Source: Streptomyces lydicus (GTDB lineage Bacteria > Actinomycetota > Actinomycetes > Streptomycetales > Streptomycetaceae). Taken from it: DNA of 64,000 bases. Numbering within the stretch: position 1 is the stretch's first letter; each line of letters begins with the position of its first letter. The translations under genes and the position numbers were made by a program. This document shows positions 37,479 through 45,565 of the stretch, piece by piece. The notes beneath the pieces were generated by a model that saw only the letters and a list, made by a program, of their open reading frames with translations, searched no databases and had not been told where the DNA came from. The stretch covers positions 209,780 to 273,779 of the forward strand of contig NZ_JNZA01000014.1 of NCBI RefSeq assembly GCF_000717345.1, in the 5' to 3' direction.

Positions 37479-37484
37479 TATGCT
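37479..37484 (+). promoter_or_regulatory. Putative -10 of tRNA-Lys
   Basis: TATGCT, ten bases before the first base of the mature tRNA. No clear -35 box. Confidence 0.45.
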
Positions 37485-37493
37485 GCTCGGTGC

Positions 37494-37566
37494 GGGCCAT
37501 TAGCTCAATTGGCAGAGCAGTGGACTTTTAATCCATTGGTTCAGGGTTCGAGCCCCTGATGGCCCA
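37494..37566 (+). tRNA. tRNA-Lys(TTT)
   Basis: A 73-base cloverleaf: acceptor GGGCCAT/ATGGCCC, anticodon stem GTGGA/TCCAT with loop CTTTTAA (anticodon TTT), T loop TTCGAGC, discriminator A. Followed by CCG, so the CCA end is not encoded. Confidence 0.95.
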
Positions 37567-37973
37567 CCGAATCCTTCGCAGGACAGATCCTTGGCCTGCG
37601 GAGCGGCGCCTCGACCGGTACGCACCGGCCGGGGCGCTTCGTCGTTCCGGGCCGCTGCACGCCGGGCCCGTGCGGCGGACGCCCGGCCTTCGCCGGGTCA
37701 GATGCCGGGCGGGCGCGGGAATTGAGTGGCGCGGCGGTCTCCACCGCTGCCGGGCCGTGTCCCGGCTGCCGGCCCGCGCGTCTCCGTCGTGACCCGTCCG
37801 GCCCCTGAAGAGTCGCCGGGGAATCCGGCAGCCGAAAGCCTGGGGACGTCGGTGCGGCCGGCACGACGGTGTGCGGCAGGCGGCGGTACGCGTCGGCCGA
37901 CGGTGTGTGTCCGTCGAGGTGTGTGTCCGCCGACGTGTTCGTCCGACGGGTGGAGCGGGAGAGGCCGGAGCGG
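37567..37973. other. Intergenic region between tRNA-Lys and the PP2C gene
   Basis: No supported gene. An imperfect inverted repeat (GGCGCC ... GGGGCGC, near 37602-37640) may end the tRNA transcript. The right part shows GT-rich repeats of GTGTGTCCG (near 37902-37930). Confidence 0.45.
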
Positions 37974-39119
37974 ATGCGGCAAGGCGGCGAGGGGCCCCCT
38001 ACGGGCGACGGGGAGCGACGGGCGCGCCGTGCCCGGATGCCCCCGGTGGCACGGCGCCTGGCCCGCTGGCTGCCCGCCGTACTGATCGTCGGCGGCCTCG
38101 CCTTCGACATCGGGACACCGCCCAGCTACACCGCCGCCCCCTTCTTCTCCGCCGCCCCGCTGGTCGCCGCGCCGCTCTGCACGCTGCGGGTCACCGTGCT
38201 CACCGCGCTGGCGGCGATGGTCGGTGAGATCTGGGTGGTCGCCTATCGCAGCGCGGCCCTGGACTACCACGAGTCGGTGACCGAGGTCGCCACCGTCTTC
38301 GTCGTCGCGCTGCTCGCCCTCGGCATCAACCGGGTCGTCCGGCTGAGCGATGACCGTCTGGCGTCCGTACGGGATGTGTCGGAGGCTGCCCAGCGCGCCC
38401 TGCTGCCGCTGCCGCCCGGGCGGGTCGCGGGGCTGGCGGTCGCCGCCCGCTACGTCGGCGCGCGGGCGGACGCCCGGATCGGCGGCGACCTCTACGCGGT
38501 GCAGGACACCCCGCACGGCGTCCGGCTGCTCGTGGGCGACGTGCGCGGCAAGGGCCTGGAAGCGGTGGAGGCCGCGGTCGTCGTCATCGGCGCCTTTCGT
38601 GAGGCGGCGGAGCAGGAGGCCGGCCTGGAGGGCGTGGCGGCCCGGCTGGAGCGGGCGTTGCAGCGGGAGGGCGGGCGGCGCGAGGGACTCGATCAGTACG
38701 AGGGGTTCACCACGGCCGTACTGGCCGAGATCCCGTCCGACGGACAGTCCGTGCTGCGGGTGCTCAACCGCGGCCATCCGGCGCCCCTGATGCTCACCCC
38801 GGACGGCGGGCTGCGCGAGCTGGCCCCCGCGTCACCGTCGCTGCCCCTGGGGATGAGCGAGGTGGCGAGCTGGCCGGACCGGGCGGACGAGACGTTCTTC
38901 CCGGCCGGCTCGCTGCTGCTCCTCTTCACCGACGGGGTGACCGAGGCGCGCGACCTCCGCGGCCGTTTCTACGACGCGTCCGCCCGGCTGCGCGGACGCC
39001 GTTTCCCCGGGCCGGACAGCCTCCTGGACACGCTCGTCGAGGAGGTCGGCCGGCATACGGGCAGGGCGCCGGCGGATGACATGGCCCTGCTGGCGGTGCA
39101 GCGGCCGATGGGGGCGTAG
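37974..39119 (+). CDS. Membrane PP2C/SpoIIE-type serine phosphatase
   Basis: A 381-residue protein. Three to four membrane segments span about residues 25-120 (LPAVLIVGGLAFDIGTP, VTVLTALAAMVGEIWVV, VATVFVVALLALGIN). The phosphatase domain (about 150-380) has metal-binding motifs IGGDLYAV, VGDVRGKGLEAVEA, LFTDGVTEARD and the final ADDMALLAV. Such proteins dephosphorylate anti-sigma-factor antagonists. No antagonist or kinase gene is adjacent. The ATG has GGAG about four bases upstream; longer in-frame starts reach the GT-rich gap and are less likely. Confidence 0.88.
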   Translation: MRQGGEGPPTGDGERRARRARMPPVARRLARWLPAVLIVGGLAFDIGTPPSYTAAPFFSAAPLVAAPLCTLRVTVLTALAAMVGEIWVVAYRSAALDYHESVTEVATVFVVALLALGINRVVRLSDDRLASVRDVSEAAQRALLPLPPGRVAGLAVAARYVGARADARIGGDLYAVQDTPHGVRLLVGDVRGKGLEAVEAAVVVIGAFREAAEQEAGLEGVAARLERALQREGGRREGLDQYEGFTTAVLAEIPSDGQSVLRVLNRGHPAPLMLTPDGGLRELAPASPSLPLGMSEVASWPDRADETFFPAGSLLLLFTDGVTEARDLRGRFYDASARLRGRRFPGPDSLLDTLVEEVGRHTGRAPADDMALLAVQRPMGA

Positions 39120-39182
39120 CGGCGCGGGTGTGCCGCCGCGGTGGGCGGGCCGGCGTTCTTTCCCTTGCCCCCCGGGGCCCTC

Positions 39183-40445
39183 CTACAGCCGGTGCAGGCT
39201 CTGCCCGTGCGGGCCGGTGCGGGCGACCGGGCGGCCGTCCAGGGCGAGGGTCAGCTGAAGGGTGTCGTCGGGCTGTGGCGAGCGGGGTTCCGGCACGGTG
39301 ATCCACGGCAGGGCGGAGTGGTGCTCGTTCGCGATCCAGTGCCCGCCGCCGGCCCGTCCGCCGAGCAGTCCCCGCACGAGATGCGCGAACTCCTCGCGGC
39401 GGGCGGGCGGAAGGTAGGTCAGCACCGCGCTGTGGAAGATGACCAGGGTCGCCCCGGGCGGCGCCTCGGCAGCCAGCGCCGGCAGCTCCTCGACCAGATC
39501 GCCGCGTACGATCCGCGGCCGCGGCACCGCCCGTACGGCGTCGACGGCCGCGGACAGCCGTGCCGCACGCTCCTCCTCGCCCGGCCAGACCAGCGCCCGC
39601 AGCCACCGCAGGTCCGCGGGCTCGCCGACCGGATCGAGCGGGTCGAGATCGATCCCGGCCCGCCAGACCACCTCGGGCAGCCGGTCGGGAAGTTCCCCTG
39701 CGGCCCAGTCCGTACGGCACCCGAGGACCACCGGGCTCCCGGGCTCGCCCACCTCGTGGCAGTACGCGCTCTCGTTGCCGTATTCGTACTCGTAGCGGTA
39801 GCGGTCGGGGTGCAGGCACAGGCCGGCGGAGGCACCGACCTCCAGCAGGGCCAGCGGCTGCGGCAGCCGGGCGAGCAGCGGCAGCAACGCGGCGCAGCGG
39901 CCGGGCTCATTGGTCCGGGTGGCGCGCTGCATGATCACCGCGCGCACCTCGTCCCAGTGCCGGATCGTCCACTCGCGCCAGCGCCCGTAGGCCGACTCGC
40001 CGCGTGGACCCAGCTCCGCGTGCGGGCCGTCGAGGTAGCGGACGGCGGCGAGCAGGAGGTTCGGCTGCTGCTTGGTGCCGGCCGGCAGTGAGCCCGACAG
40101 CAGATCGCACAGCTCCGCGTCCGCGCCGATGCGCGCGCTCAACTCCTCGTGGGCGTCGGACCGTCCGCGGGCCTCCCGCCATGAGAACTCCTGGTACCGC
40201 CGCGCCACGTCCCACGCGCTGCCGGCCCCACCACCGCTGCGGGCCCCTCCACCGCTGCCGGGTCCGCCGCCGTGCCCGCGTCCGTGTCCGGGGCCGTAGC
40301 CGTGTCCTGGGCCGTATCCGTGTCCTGGGCCATGTCCGTGTCCGGGGCCGCTGCCCCGTCCGGCGTCGCTTCCGCTTCCGGTGCGGTGGCGCCCGGCGTT
40401 CGCGAGGCTCTCGACGTTTCCGGTGCTCTCGGCGTTGACGACCAT
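39183..40445 (-). CDS. DUF2332 domain protein with GHGPGHGY repeat N-terminus
   Basis: A 420-residue protein. Residues about 80-415 match DUF2332, with ALLEVGASAGLCLHPDRY, VVWRAGIDLDPLDPV and TLVIFHSAVLTYLPPARRE, a layout that resembles a methyltransferase-like fold; no function is established. Residues 25-75 are a low-complexity His/Gly/Pro region (GPGHGHGPGHGYGPGHGYG) made of 18-base DNA repeats. TAACGT six bases upstream of the ATG, and no ribosome-binding site, suggest leaderless expression. The His-rich repeats could bind metal (inference). Divergent from the riboswitch-controlled peptidase. Confidence 0.85.
   Translation of the reverse strand: MVVNAESTGNVESLANAGRHRTGSGSDAGRGSGPGHGHGPGHGYGPGHGYGPGHGRGHGGGPGSGGGARSGGGAGSAWDVARRYQEFSWREARGRSDAHEELSARIGADAELCDLLSGSLPAGTKQQPNLLLAAVRYLDGPHAELGPRGESAYGRWREWTIRHWDEVRAVIMQRATRTNEPGRCAALLPLLARLPQPLALLEVGASAGLCLHPDRYRYEYEYGNESAYCHEVGEPGSPVVLGCRTDWAAGELPDRLPEVVWRAGIDLDPLDPVGEPADLRWLRALVWPGEEERAARLSAAVDAVRAVPRPRIVRGDLVEELPALAAEAPPGATLVIFHSAVLTYLPPARREEFAHLVRGLLGGRAGGGHWIANEHHSALPWITVPEPRSPQPDDTLQLTLALDGRPVARTGPHGQSLHRL
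40265..40360 (-). repeat. Short in-frame tandem repeats (His/Gly/Pro coding)
   Basis: About five imperfect 18-base units with the core CCGTGTCC and GGGCC spell GPGHGY-type repeats in the N-terminus of the DUF2332 protein. Confidence 0.75.
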
Positions 40446-40625
40446 GATCCGACGTTACGCTCTCACGTTCCGTAATCGGCGGGCACCCCTCCGCATAACA
40501 ACTGACGCACAATCAACGGGAGATCGTTTAGCGACGGGCGGCCAACTCGCCCGGATTACGGCCACGGTGGCCGAAAAAGTCCATGCCAAACGTTGTGCGC
40601 AGCGCATAAGGATTCCCAGGAAGGC

Positions 40626-40655
40626 TTGGAAAACAGCCACGATCTCTATTACTGT
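40626..40655 (+). promoter_or_regulatory. Putative promoter of the riboswitch-M23 transcript
   Basis: TTGGAA and TACTGT with an 18-base spacer. This would give a leader of about 230 bases containing the riboswitch. Confidence 0.4.
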
Positions 40656-40739
40656 CCGATAACGCAGCGCGGTCGTCCCAGCCGCCGTAGTGGCGGCACC
40701 GCGCGCCGACGCCGAATCCCGCACGCGCACTTCACGCAC

Positions 40740-40885
40740 TTCCAGCACCTCGAACTGCACCAAGGGAACCGGGGAACCACCACCTTGGGGTGAATCGGAC
40801 GCCTCCGCCAGAAGGCGCCCGTAGGAGACCTTCCTGCTCCGAACCCGTCAGCTAACCCGGTAGGCGAGAAGGAAGGAAAGGAGTG
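40740..40885 (+). ncRNA. c-di-AMP riboswitch (ydaO/yuaA type)
   Basis: The leader of the M23 peptidase gene has the conserved ydaO-yuaA blocks: ACCGGGGAACC (40768-40778), GGGGTGAATC (40787-40796) and GAACCCGTCAGCTAACCCGG (40841-40860) followed by TAGGCG. In actinobacteria this riboswitch sits before genes for cell-wall hydrolases and turns them off when c-di-AMP is high. The ribosome-binding site AAAGGAG is at its 3' end, so translation control or early termination is possible. The exact 5' limit is approximate. Confidence 0.88.
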
Positions 40886-40892
40886 CGCCTCC

Positions 40893-42047
40893 GTGGCGTC
40901 CAACAAGCCTGCCCCTGAGGCTCCGTCCGCGTACGAACTCGACGACCGAGGAGCCTTTGCCGGCCCCGGTTATGCGGGCGGGGACGCGGAATTCGACGGC
41001 GACGGCCCCTGGGAGGAATGGGATCCCACAGAGGGGTCCGTCCGGCCCGTCCGCGGTAAGCACCGGGTGGCCAAGCAGCGCGGCGGCGGACTCGCCCGCA
41101 GCGGCACGGTCCTGGGCGTCGGCGTCATCGCGGCGGTCGGCGCGGGAGGCATGGCCAGCGCCGAGGACCGCCCGCCGGTCCCGATCTCGATGCCGGACGT
41201 CGGCGGGATGGTGCACGACCTCGCCGACAGCCTGCCGGACGCGGCGTCCCTCCCGGGCGTCGACGCGCTCATATCCGACTCCGGTGGCCATTCCGCCACC
41301 TCTGCCGACTCCGCCACGTCGGCCGCCGCTCCCTCCGCCGCCGACGAGTCGGGGCCCCTCAGCCGCAGCACTGCCCACACGGACGCCTCCGGTTCGGGCG
41401 ACGGCGCCGGCGAGGCGCTGCGCAGCCGCATCCTCCAGCAGGCCGACGCCCAGCAGGGCGCCGCCGAGGAGGAGGCCCGCGAGGCCGCCGAGGGCGCCGC
41501 CGTCAAGCAGGCCGCGGTGGAGGCCGCGGCCGCCCAGAAGACCGCGGAGCAGGCCGAGACCGCCAAGAAGGCGGCGGAGCAGGAGGCCAAGCGGAAGGCC
41601 GAGGAGGCGGCCCGTCAGAAGGCGGAGGCCGCACGCCTCGCCGAACTGGCGAAGAGCTTCCTCGCCCCGGTCTCGTCCTACACGCTCACCGCCAGCTTCG
41701 GCCAGGCCGGCGACCGCTGGGCGGCGGACCACACCGGACAGGACTTCGCCGCGCCGACCGGCACGCCCGTCAAGGCGGTGCACTCCGGCACCATCACCCA
41801 GGCCGGCTGGGCCGGCTCGTACGGCTACCGCATCGTCCTGACCCTCGACGACGGCACCGAGCTCTGGTTCTGCCACCTGTCGTCGATGGTGAAGACCTCC
41901 GGCAAGGTCAGCACCGGCGACGTCATCGGCCGCGTCGGCGCCACCGGCAACGTCACCGGCCCCCACCTCCACCTGGAGGTACGCCCGGACGCCGGCTCCC
42001 CGATAGACCCGATGCCGTGGCTGCGCGACCACGGCGTCAACGTCTGA
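40893..42047 (+). CDS. M23-family peptidoglycan endopeptidase
   Basis: A 384-residue secreted cell-wall hydrolase. The N-terminus is acidic and cytoplasmic (about 1-65); a membrane or signal segment follows (SGTVLGVGVIAAVGAGGMAS, near 70-88). Residues about 170-250 are an Ala/Glu/Lys coiled coil (AAEQEAKRKAEEAARQKAEA). The LytM domain (about 260-380) has HTGQDFAAPTGTPV with the first zinc ligands (HxxxD) and HLHLEV as the final HxH. It cuts peptide cross-links in peptidoglycan, so tight control by c-di-AMP makes sense. The GTG start follows AAAGGAG. Confidence 0.95.
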   Translation: MASNKPAPEAPSAYELDDRGAFAGPGYAGGDAEFDGDGPWEEWDPTEGSVRPVRGKHRVAKQRGGGLARSGTVLGVGVIAAVGAGGMASAEDRPPVPISMPDVGGMVHDLADSLPDAASLPGVDALISDSGGHSATSADSATSAAAPSAADESGPLSRSTAHTDASGSGDGAGEALRSRILQQADAQQGAAEEEAREAAEGAAVKQAAVEAAAAQKTAEQAETAKKAAEQEAKRKAEEAARQKAEAARLAELAKSFLAPVSSYTLTASFGQAGDRWAADHTGQDFAAPTGTPVKAVHSGTITQAGWAGSYGYRIVLTLDDGTELWFCHLSSMVKTSGKVSTGDVIGRVGATGNVTGPHLHLEVRPDAGSPIDPMPWLRDHGVNV

Positions 42048-42079
42048 GACACCGGCGCACGGGCAACTGCCGCGCCGCC

Positions 42080-42129
42080 TGGGGGAGGGCTCCCGGGAAC
42101 CCCTCCGGGGAATAACCCGCCCTCCCCCA
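42080..42129 (+). terminator. Long inverted repeat after the M23 gene
   Basis: An 11-bp outer stem (TGGGGGAGGGC / GCCCTCCCCCA) enclosing a CCCGGG-containing inner part. It lies between the M23 stop and the aldo/keto reductase ATG and probably ends the first transcript. Confidence 0.6.
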
Positions 42130-42144
42130 ACGCTGCATCTACGC

Positions 42145-43104
42145 ATGACCGCGACACACCACACCCCACAAGGCCACCGCGCCCTCGGCTCGCTCTCCGT
42201 CTCCCCGCTCTGCCTCGGGGGCAACGTCTTCGGCTGGTCGGCTGACGAGGCGGAGTCCTTCGCCGTGCTCGATGCGTACGTCGCCGGCGGCGGCAACTTC
42301 ATCGACACCGCGGACGTCTACTCGGCCTGGGTCCCGGGCAACAAGGGCGGCGAATCCGAGACCGTCATCGGCAACTGGCTGGCCTCGCGGGGCAACCGGG
42401 CCGACGTCGTCATCGCCACCAAGGTCGGTGCCCACCCCGACTACAAGGGTCTGAGCGCCGCCACCATCAAGTCCGCGGTCGACGAGTCCCTCACCCGCCT
42501 CCGCACCGACTACATCGACCTCTACTACACCCACTACGACGACGAGTCGGTCGAGGTCTCGGAGTTCCTCACCGCCCTCGACGACCTCGTGAAGGCGGGC
42601 AAGGTCCGCGAGATCGCCGCCTCCAACATCTCCGCGCAGCGCCTGGAGGAGTCGCTGGCCTTCTCCGCCCGCGAGGGCGTGGCCCGCTACGTCGCCCTCC
42701 AGCCGCACTACAACCTGGTCTCCCGCGACACCTACGAGGGCGAACTCGCCGATGTCGCCGCCCGTCACGGCGTCGTGGCGGTGCCGTACTACGCCCTCGC
42801 GTCCGGTTTCCTGACCGGCAAGTACCGCCCGGACAGCACGGTCGACAGCGTCCGCTCCGGGGCCGCCGCCAAGCACCTGGAAACCGAGCGCGGCCGCCGG
42901 GTGCTCCAGGCCCTCGACACCGTCGCCACCGCCCACGGGGCCGAGCCGGCCACCGTGGCCCTTGCCTGGCTGGCCGCCCGGCCCACGGTCGCCGCCCCCA
43001 TCGCCAGCGCCCGCACGACGGCGCAGCTCCCGGCCCTCCTGGCCCTCGGCGACCTGACCCTCACGGACGCCGAACTGGCCCTCCTGACCGAGGCATCGGC
43101 CTGA
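42145..43104 (+). CDS. Aldo/keto reductase
   Basis: A 319-residue NADPH-dependent oxidoreductase of the AKR barrel fold. Catalytic residues can be placed: Asp in FIDTADVYSAW (near 50), Tyr in the same motif, Lys in VVIATKVGAH (near 93) and His in DLYYTHYDDES (near 132). The cofactor region is AAPIASARTTAQL near 288. The protein is of the YghZ/AKR12-like group acting on various carbonyls; substrate unknown. The ATG lies 15 bases after a GC-rich inverted repeat, so it has little room for a leader. Confidence 0.9.
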   Translation: MTATHHTPQGHRALGSLSVSPLCLGGNVFGWSADEAESFAVLDAYVAGGGNFIDTADVYSAWVPGNKGGESETVIGNWLASRGNRADVVIATKVGAHPDYKGLSAATIKSAVDESLTRLRTDYIDLYYTHYDDESVEVSEFLTALDDLVKAGKVREIAASNISAQRLEESLAFSAREGVARYVALQPHYNLVSRDTYEGELADVAARHGVVAVPYYALASGFLTGKYRPDSTVDSVRSGAAAKHLETERGRRVLQALDTVATAHGAEPATVALAWLAARPTVAAPIASARTTAQLPALLALGDLTLTDAELALLTEASA

Positions 43105-43122
43105 CCGCACCCGCACACCAAC

Positions 43123-43154
43123 AGGGCGGGGCACCCCTGAGGGTGCCCCGCCCT
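43123..43154. terminator. Terminator between aldo/keto reductase and a convergent gene
   Basis: A 14-bp perfect stem (AGGGCGGGGCACCC / GGGTGCCCCGCCCT) with a CTGA loop, 19 bases after the stop. Confidence 0.8.
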
Positions 43155-43170
43155 ACTGCACCAAATGCCG

Positions 43171-43262
43171 CGGACCGCAGCCGGCCTCACTTCCCCGGCC
43201 GCCGACGACCAGCCGCCGTTCGGACCGCTGCCGGGCTCACTTCCCCCGACGATCAGCCGCCG
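43171..43262. repeat. Imperfect tandem duplication at a gene 3' end
   Basis: A ~48-base segment (CGGACCGCAGCCGGCCTCAC onwards, from 43171) recurs from 43221 with a few substitutions and a small deletion. The second copy contains the stop of the minus-strand gene, so the first copy is a duplicated gene end lying outside the reading frame. Confidence 0.7.
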
Positions 43263-43542
43263 CCCAGGACGCCAGCGCGACCCCGCTCGCCACCGCGAAC
43301 ACCGAGGGCCAGGCCCCGATCTTCTTCGCCAGCGGATGCGACCCCGCGAACGCCGCCACATACACCCCGCTCAACGCCGCCGCCGTCTTCGTACCGGCCT
43401 TCTTCTGCCACCCCTTGGCCGCCACAGCCCCCGCCGCCGCCAGCGCCACCCCACCCAACGGCCGCTTCTTGGTCCAACGAGCCACGCCGTAGCCCCCCAG
43501 CAACCCCGTCGCCGCCACCACACTTGTCGGTACGCCGGCCAT
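43237..43542 (-). CDS. Small hypothetical membrane protein
   Basis: A 101-residue Ala/Gly-rich protein with about three hydrophobic stretches: VVAATGLLGGYGVARW, PLGGVALAAAGAVAAKGW and AALSGVYVAAFAGSHPLAKK, then SVFAVASGVALASWAAA. Positively charged Lys/Arg between them suggest a small membrane protein. The ATG is set by GGAGG eight bases upstream. I know similar small Streptomyces proteins but no function. The open frame extends far upstream in random sequence and should not be used. Confidence 0.7.
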   Translation of the reverse strand: MAGVPTSVVAATGLLGGYGVARWTKKRPLGGVALAAAGAVAAKGWQKKAGTKTAAALSGVYVAAFAGSHPLAKKIGAWPSVFAVASGVALASWAAADRRGK

Positions 43543-43652
43543 CAGTGAAACCTCCGCATCTGAGACAACTGCCCCGAGGCTACGCTTTCGGCACGGGTGT
43601 CGGCGCGGCCGACGGCCGCGAGCCGGAGTCGTCCTGGCGGAAGGTGAGGTTC

Positions 43653-44078
43653 TCAGCGGCGGCGGCGTGCGGTGGAGGAGACGACCGTCGCGATGCGGTC
43701 CGCCACGGCCACCGGGTCCTCGTGCTCCCAGAAGCGCAGCACCGTCCAACCGAGCTCCACGAGGTGTGCGGTCGTCTCCCGGTCGCGGGCGATGTTGCCG
43801 TCGAGCTTCGCGCGCCACCAGTCGGCATTGGCCTTGGGACGGGTGGCGTGTTCGGGGCAGCCGTGCCAGAAGCAGCCGTCGAGGAAGACCGCGACCTTGG
43901 GGCCCGGGAAGGCGATGTCGATGGTGCGGCGGGCGAAACCGGGGACGCGGCGCTGGAGTCGGTAGCGGTGCCCTGAGGCGTACAGGAGGCGCCGGACAGC
44001 CACTTCGGGGACGGTGTCCCGACGGGCCTGGACGCTCATACGGGCGGAGACACCGGGGGACGAGGGTGTGACAGGCAC
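43653..44078 (-). CDS. vsr: Very short patch repair endonuclease (Vsr)
   Basis: A 141-residue endonuclease that nicks next to T:G mismatches formed by deamination of 5-methylcytosine. Family motifs are VRRLLYASGHRYRLQRRVPG, IDIAFPGPKVAVFLDGCFWH with the catalytic Asp, and GCPEHATRPKANADWWRAKL with zinc-binding Cys/His. The terminal helix TTAHLVELGWTVLRFWEHED is typical. GTG 44078 follows CACAAT at leaderless spacing; ATG 44039 (MSVQARRDT) is also plausible. No cytosine methyltransferase gene is adjacent, unlike the dcm-vsr pairs of enterobacteria. Confidence 0.92.
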   Translation of the reverse strand: MPVTPSSPGVSARMSVQARRDTVPEVAVRRLLYASGHRYRLQRRVPGFARRTIDIAFPGPKVAVFLDGCFWHGCPEHATRPKANADWWRAKLDGNIARDRETTAHLVELGWTVLRFWEHEDPVAVADRIATVVSSTARRRR

Positions 44079-44153
44079 GTACCCATTGTGCCGGAGGGCC
44101 TCGCGGGGTGTCAGGGCATGCCGAGCCGGTCGAGGCGCCGTGCTGCCGGCGCC

Positions 44154-45530
44154 TTACGCCGGAGGAGGCGGCGCCGACGTCCCGGATGTCTGGCCGTCCG
44201 CCTCCAACGCCCGCTCCAACGCCGGTCGGCCCCATGCCTGGTAGTGCCGCAGGTGTTGGAGCAGGTGGTGCTCTCGGGTGGCGAAGTCCGGGGTGGGGCC
44301 GGTGAGGTGGGCGCGGCGGCGGTGGAAGGAGAGGGTGGTGGCGAGGGCGGAGTATTCGGCGACGGCGCGGGCGGCGGTGGGGCCCTGGGCGCGGTGGGCC
44401 ATGTCGCGGGCCAGGGCGCGGGTCTTGAGGGAGGACAGCGCGGTGGGCTCGGTGGGGTGGAGCCAGCCGGTGGCGACGTACGGGGCGAGGTAGCCGCGTA
44501 CGGAGAGGAGCTCCTGGTTGCGGGCCCAGATCGCCAGCCAGGTCAGGGTGAGCAGGACGGGGACCATGAAGAGGCCGTAGACGAGGAGGAAGCCGGGGTC
44601 GCCGAGGGAGGAGGCGGCGTTCCAGATGGCGTGCAGGAGGATCGCCGTCAGCAGGCCCAGGGCGGCCAGGGCGAGCCGGGCGCGGCGGCGGCGCGGGTAG
44701 CGGGTGGCGACGATGCCGATCGCGAGGCCGGTGAGGATCGTGAAGAGCGGGTGCGCGAAGGGGGACACGACGATGCGGACGAAGAAGGTGCCCGCGGTGC
44801 GCGAGTCCAGGCCGGAGTGGCCCAGGGACTGGTCCTCGCCGAAGGCGTTGCCCAGATAGAGGATGTTCTCGGTGAAGGCGAAACCGGTGGCGGTGATCCC
44901 GGCGACCACGATGCCATCCGTGATGCCGTCGAAGTCGCGCCGGCGGAAGCGGTAGAGGAGCAGGACGGCGGCGGCCTTGACCGTCTCCTCGACGACCGGG
45001 GCGATCGCGGTCGCGCCCCACGCCTCGGCCTCCGAGGGGGAGCGCGAGGCGATGTTGGCGGCCAGCCAGTCGGTGGCGAAGCCGTTGGCCAGCAGCGCGA
45101 CCAGGGTCGCGGCACAGGCGCCCCAGGTGAAGGCGAACGCGAGGTTGCGCCAGGGCTCGGGCTCGATGCGGTCCAGCCAGCAGAACGCGGCGATGAGCAG
45201 CGGCAACGGGAAGACCGCCAGGCCGAGCCCGACGAGGAGCCCCTCGGTGCCGGTCTCCCGGCGCATCAGGCCGATGAGGACGACGCCGGAGAGCGCCAGC
45301 AGGCTTATCAGCGCGACGGCGCGGACCGTCCTGCTGTGCCAGGGGAGCGTACGGCGCCGGGAGGCGGCGTGCCGGCGGCGGGCGCAGATTCCCTGGTCGG
45401 CGGCGTGCTCAGGCCCGCGGCAGCAGGTGCCGTGGGCGTCGTGCCCGTACGGGGGGACTGCGTCCGCGGGGGGTGTGTACGGGGGAGGGGCGGGCGCGGA
45501 GGGGTGCGGGGACGGGTCGGACGGGTACAC
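44154..45530 (-). CDS. PrsW-family intramembrane metalloprotease
   Basis: A 458-residue protein with a Pro-rich cytoplasmic N-terminus that includes a Cys/His-containing stretch (DAHGTCCRGPEHAAD), then eight or so membrane helices (about 68-320). PrsW motifs are visible: APVVEETVKAAAVLL (the EExxK motif), FAFTENILYLG and SPFAHPLFTI, then LLHAIWN. In Bacillus PrsW starts cleavage of an anti-sigma factor. A ~130-residue cytoplasmic tail follows. GTG 45530 lies six bases after TAGGGT with no ribosome-binding site, suggesting leaderless expression. Confidence 0.9.
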   Translation of the reverse strand: MYPSDPSPHPSAPAPPPYTPPADAVPPYGHDAHGTCCRGPEHAADQGICARRRHAASRRRTLPWHSRTVRAVALISLLALSGVVLIGLMRRETGTEGLLVGLGLAVFPLPLLIAAFCWLDRIEPEPWRNLAFAFTWGACAATLVALLANGFATDWLAANIASRSPSEAEAWGATAIAPVVEETVKAAAVLLLYRFRRRDFDGITDGIVVAGITATGFAFTENILYLGNAFGEDQSLGHSGLDSRTAGTFFVRIVVSPFAHPLFTILTGLAIGIVATRYPRRRRARLALAALGLLTAILLHAIWNAASSLGDPGFLLVYGLFMVPVLLTLTWLAIWARNQELLSVRGYLAPYVATGWLHPTEPTALSSLKTRALARDMAHRAQGPTAARAVAEYSALATTLSFHRRRAHLTGPTPDFATREHHLLQHLRHYQAWGRPALERALEADGQTSGTSAPPPPA

Positions 45531-45565
45531 CCCTCGACCCTAACGAGGCCCCGGCACCCCGGGCG

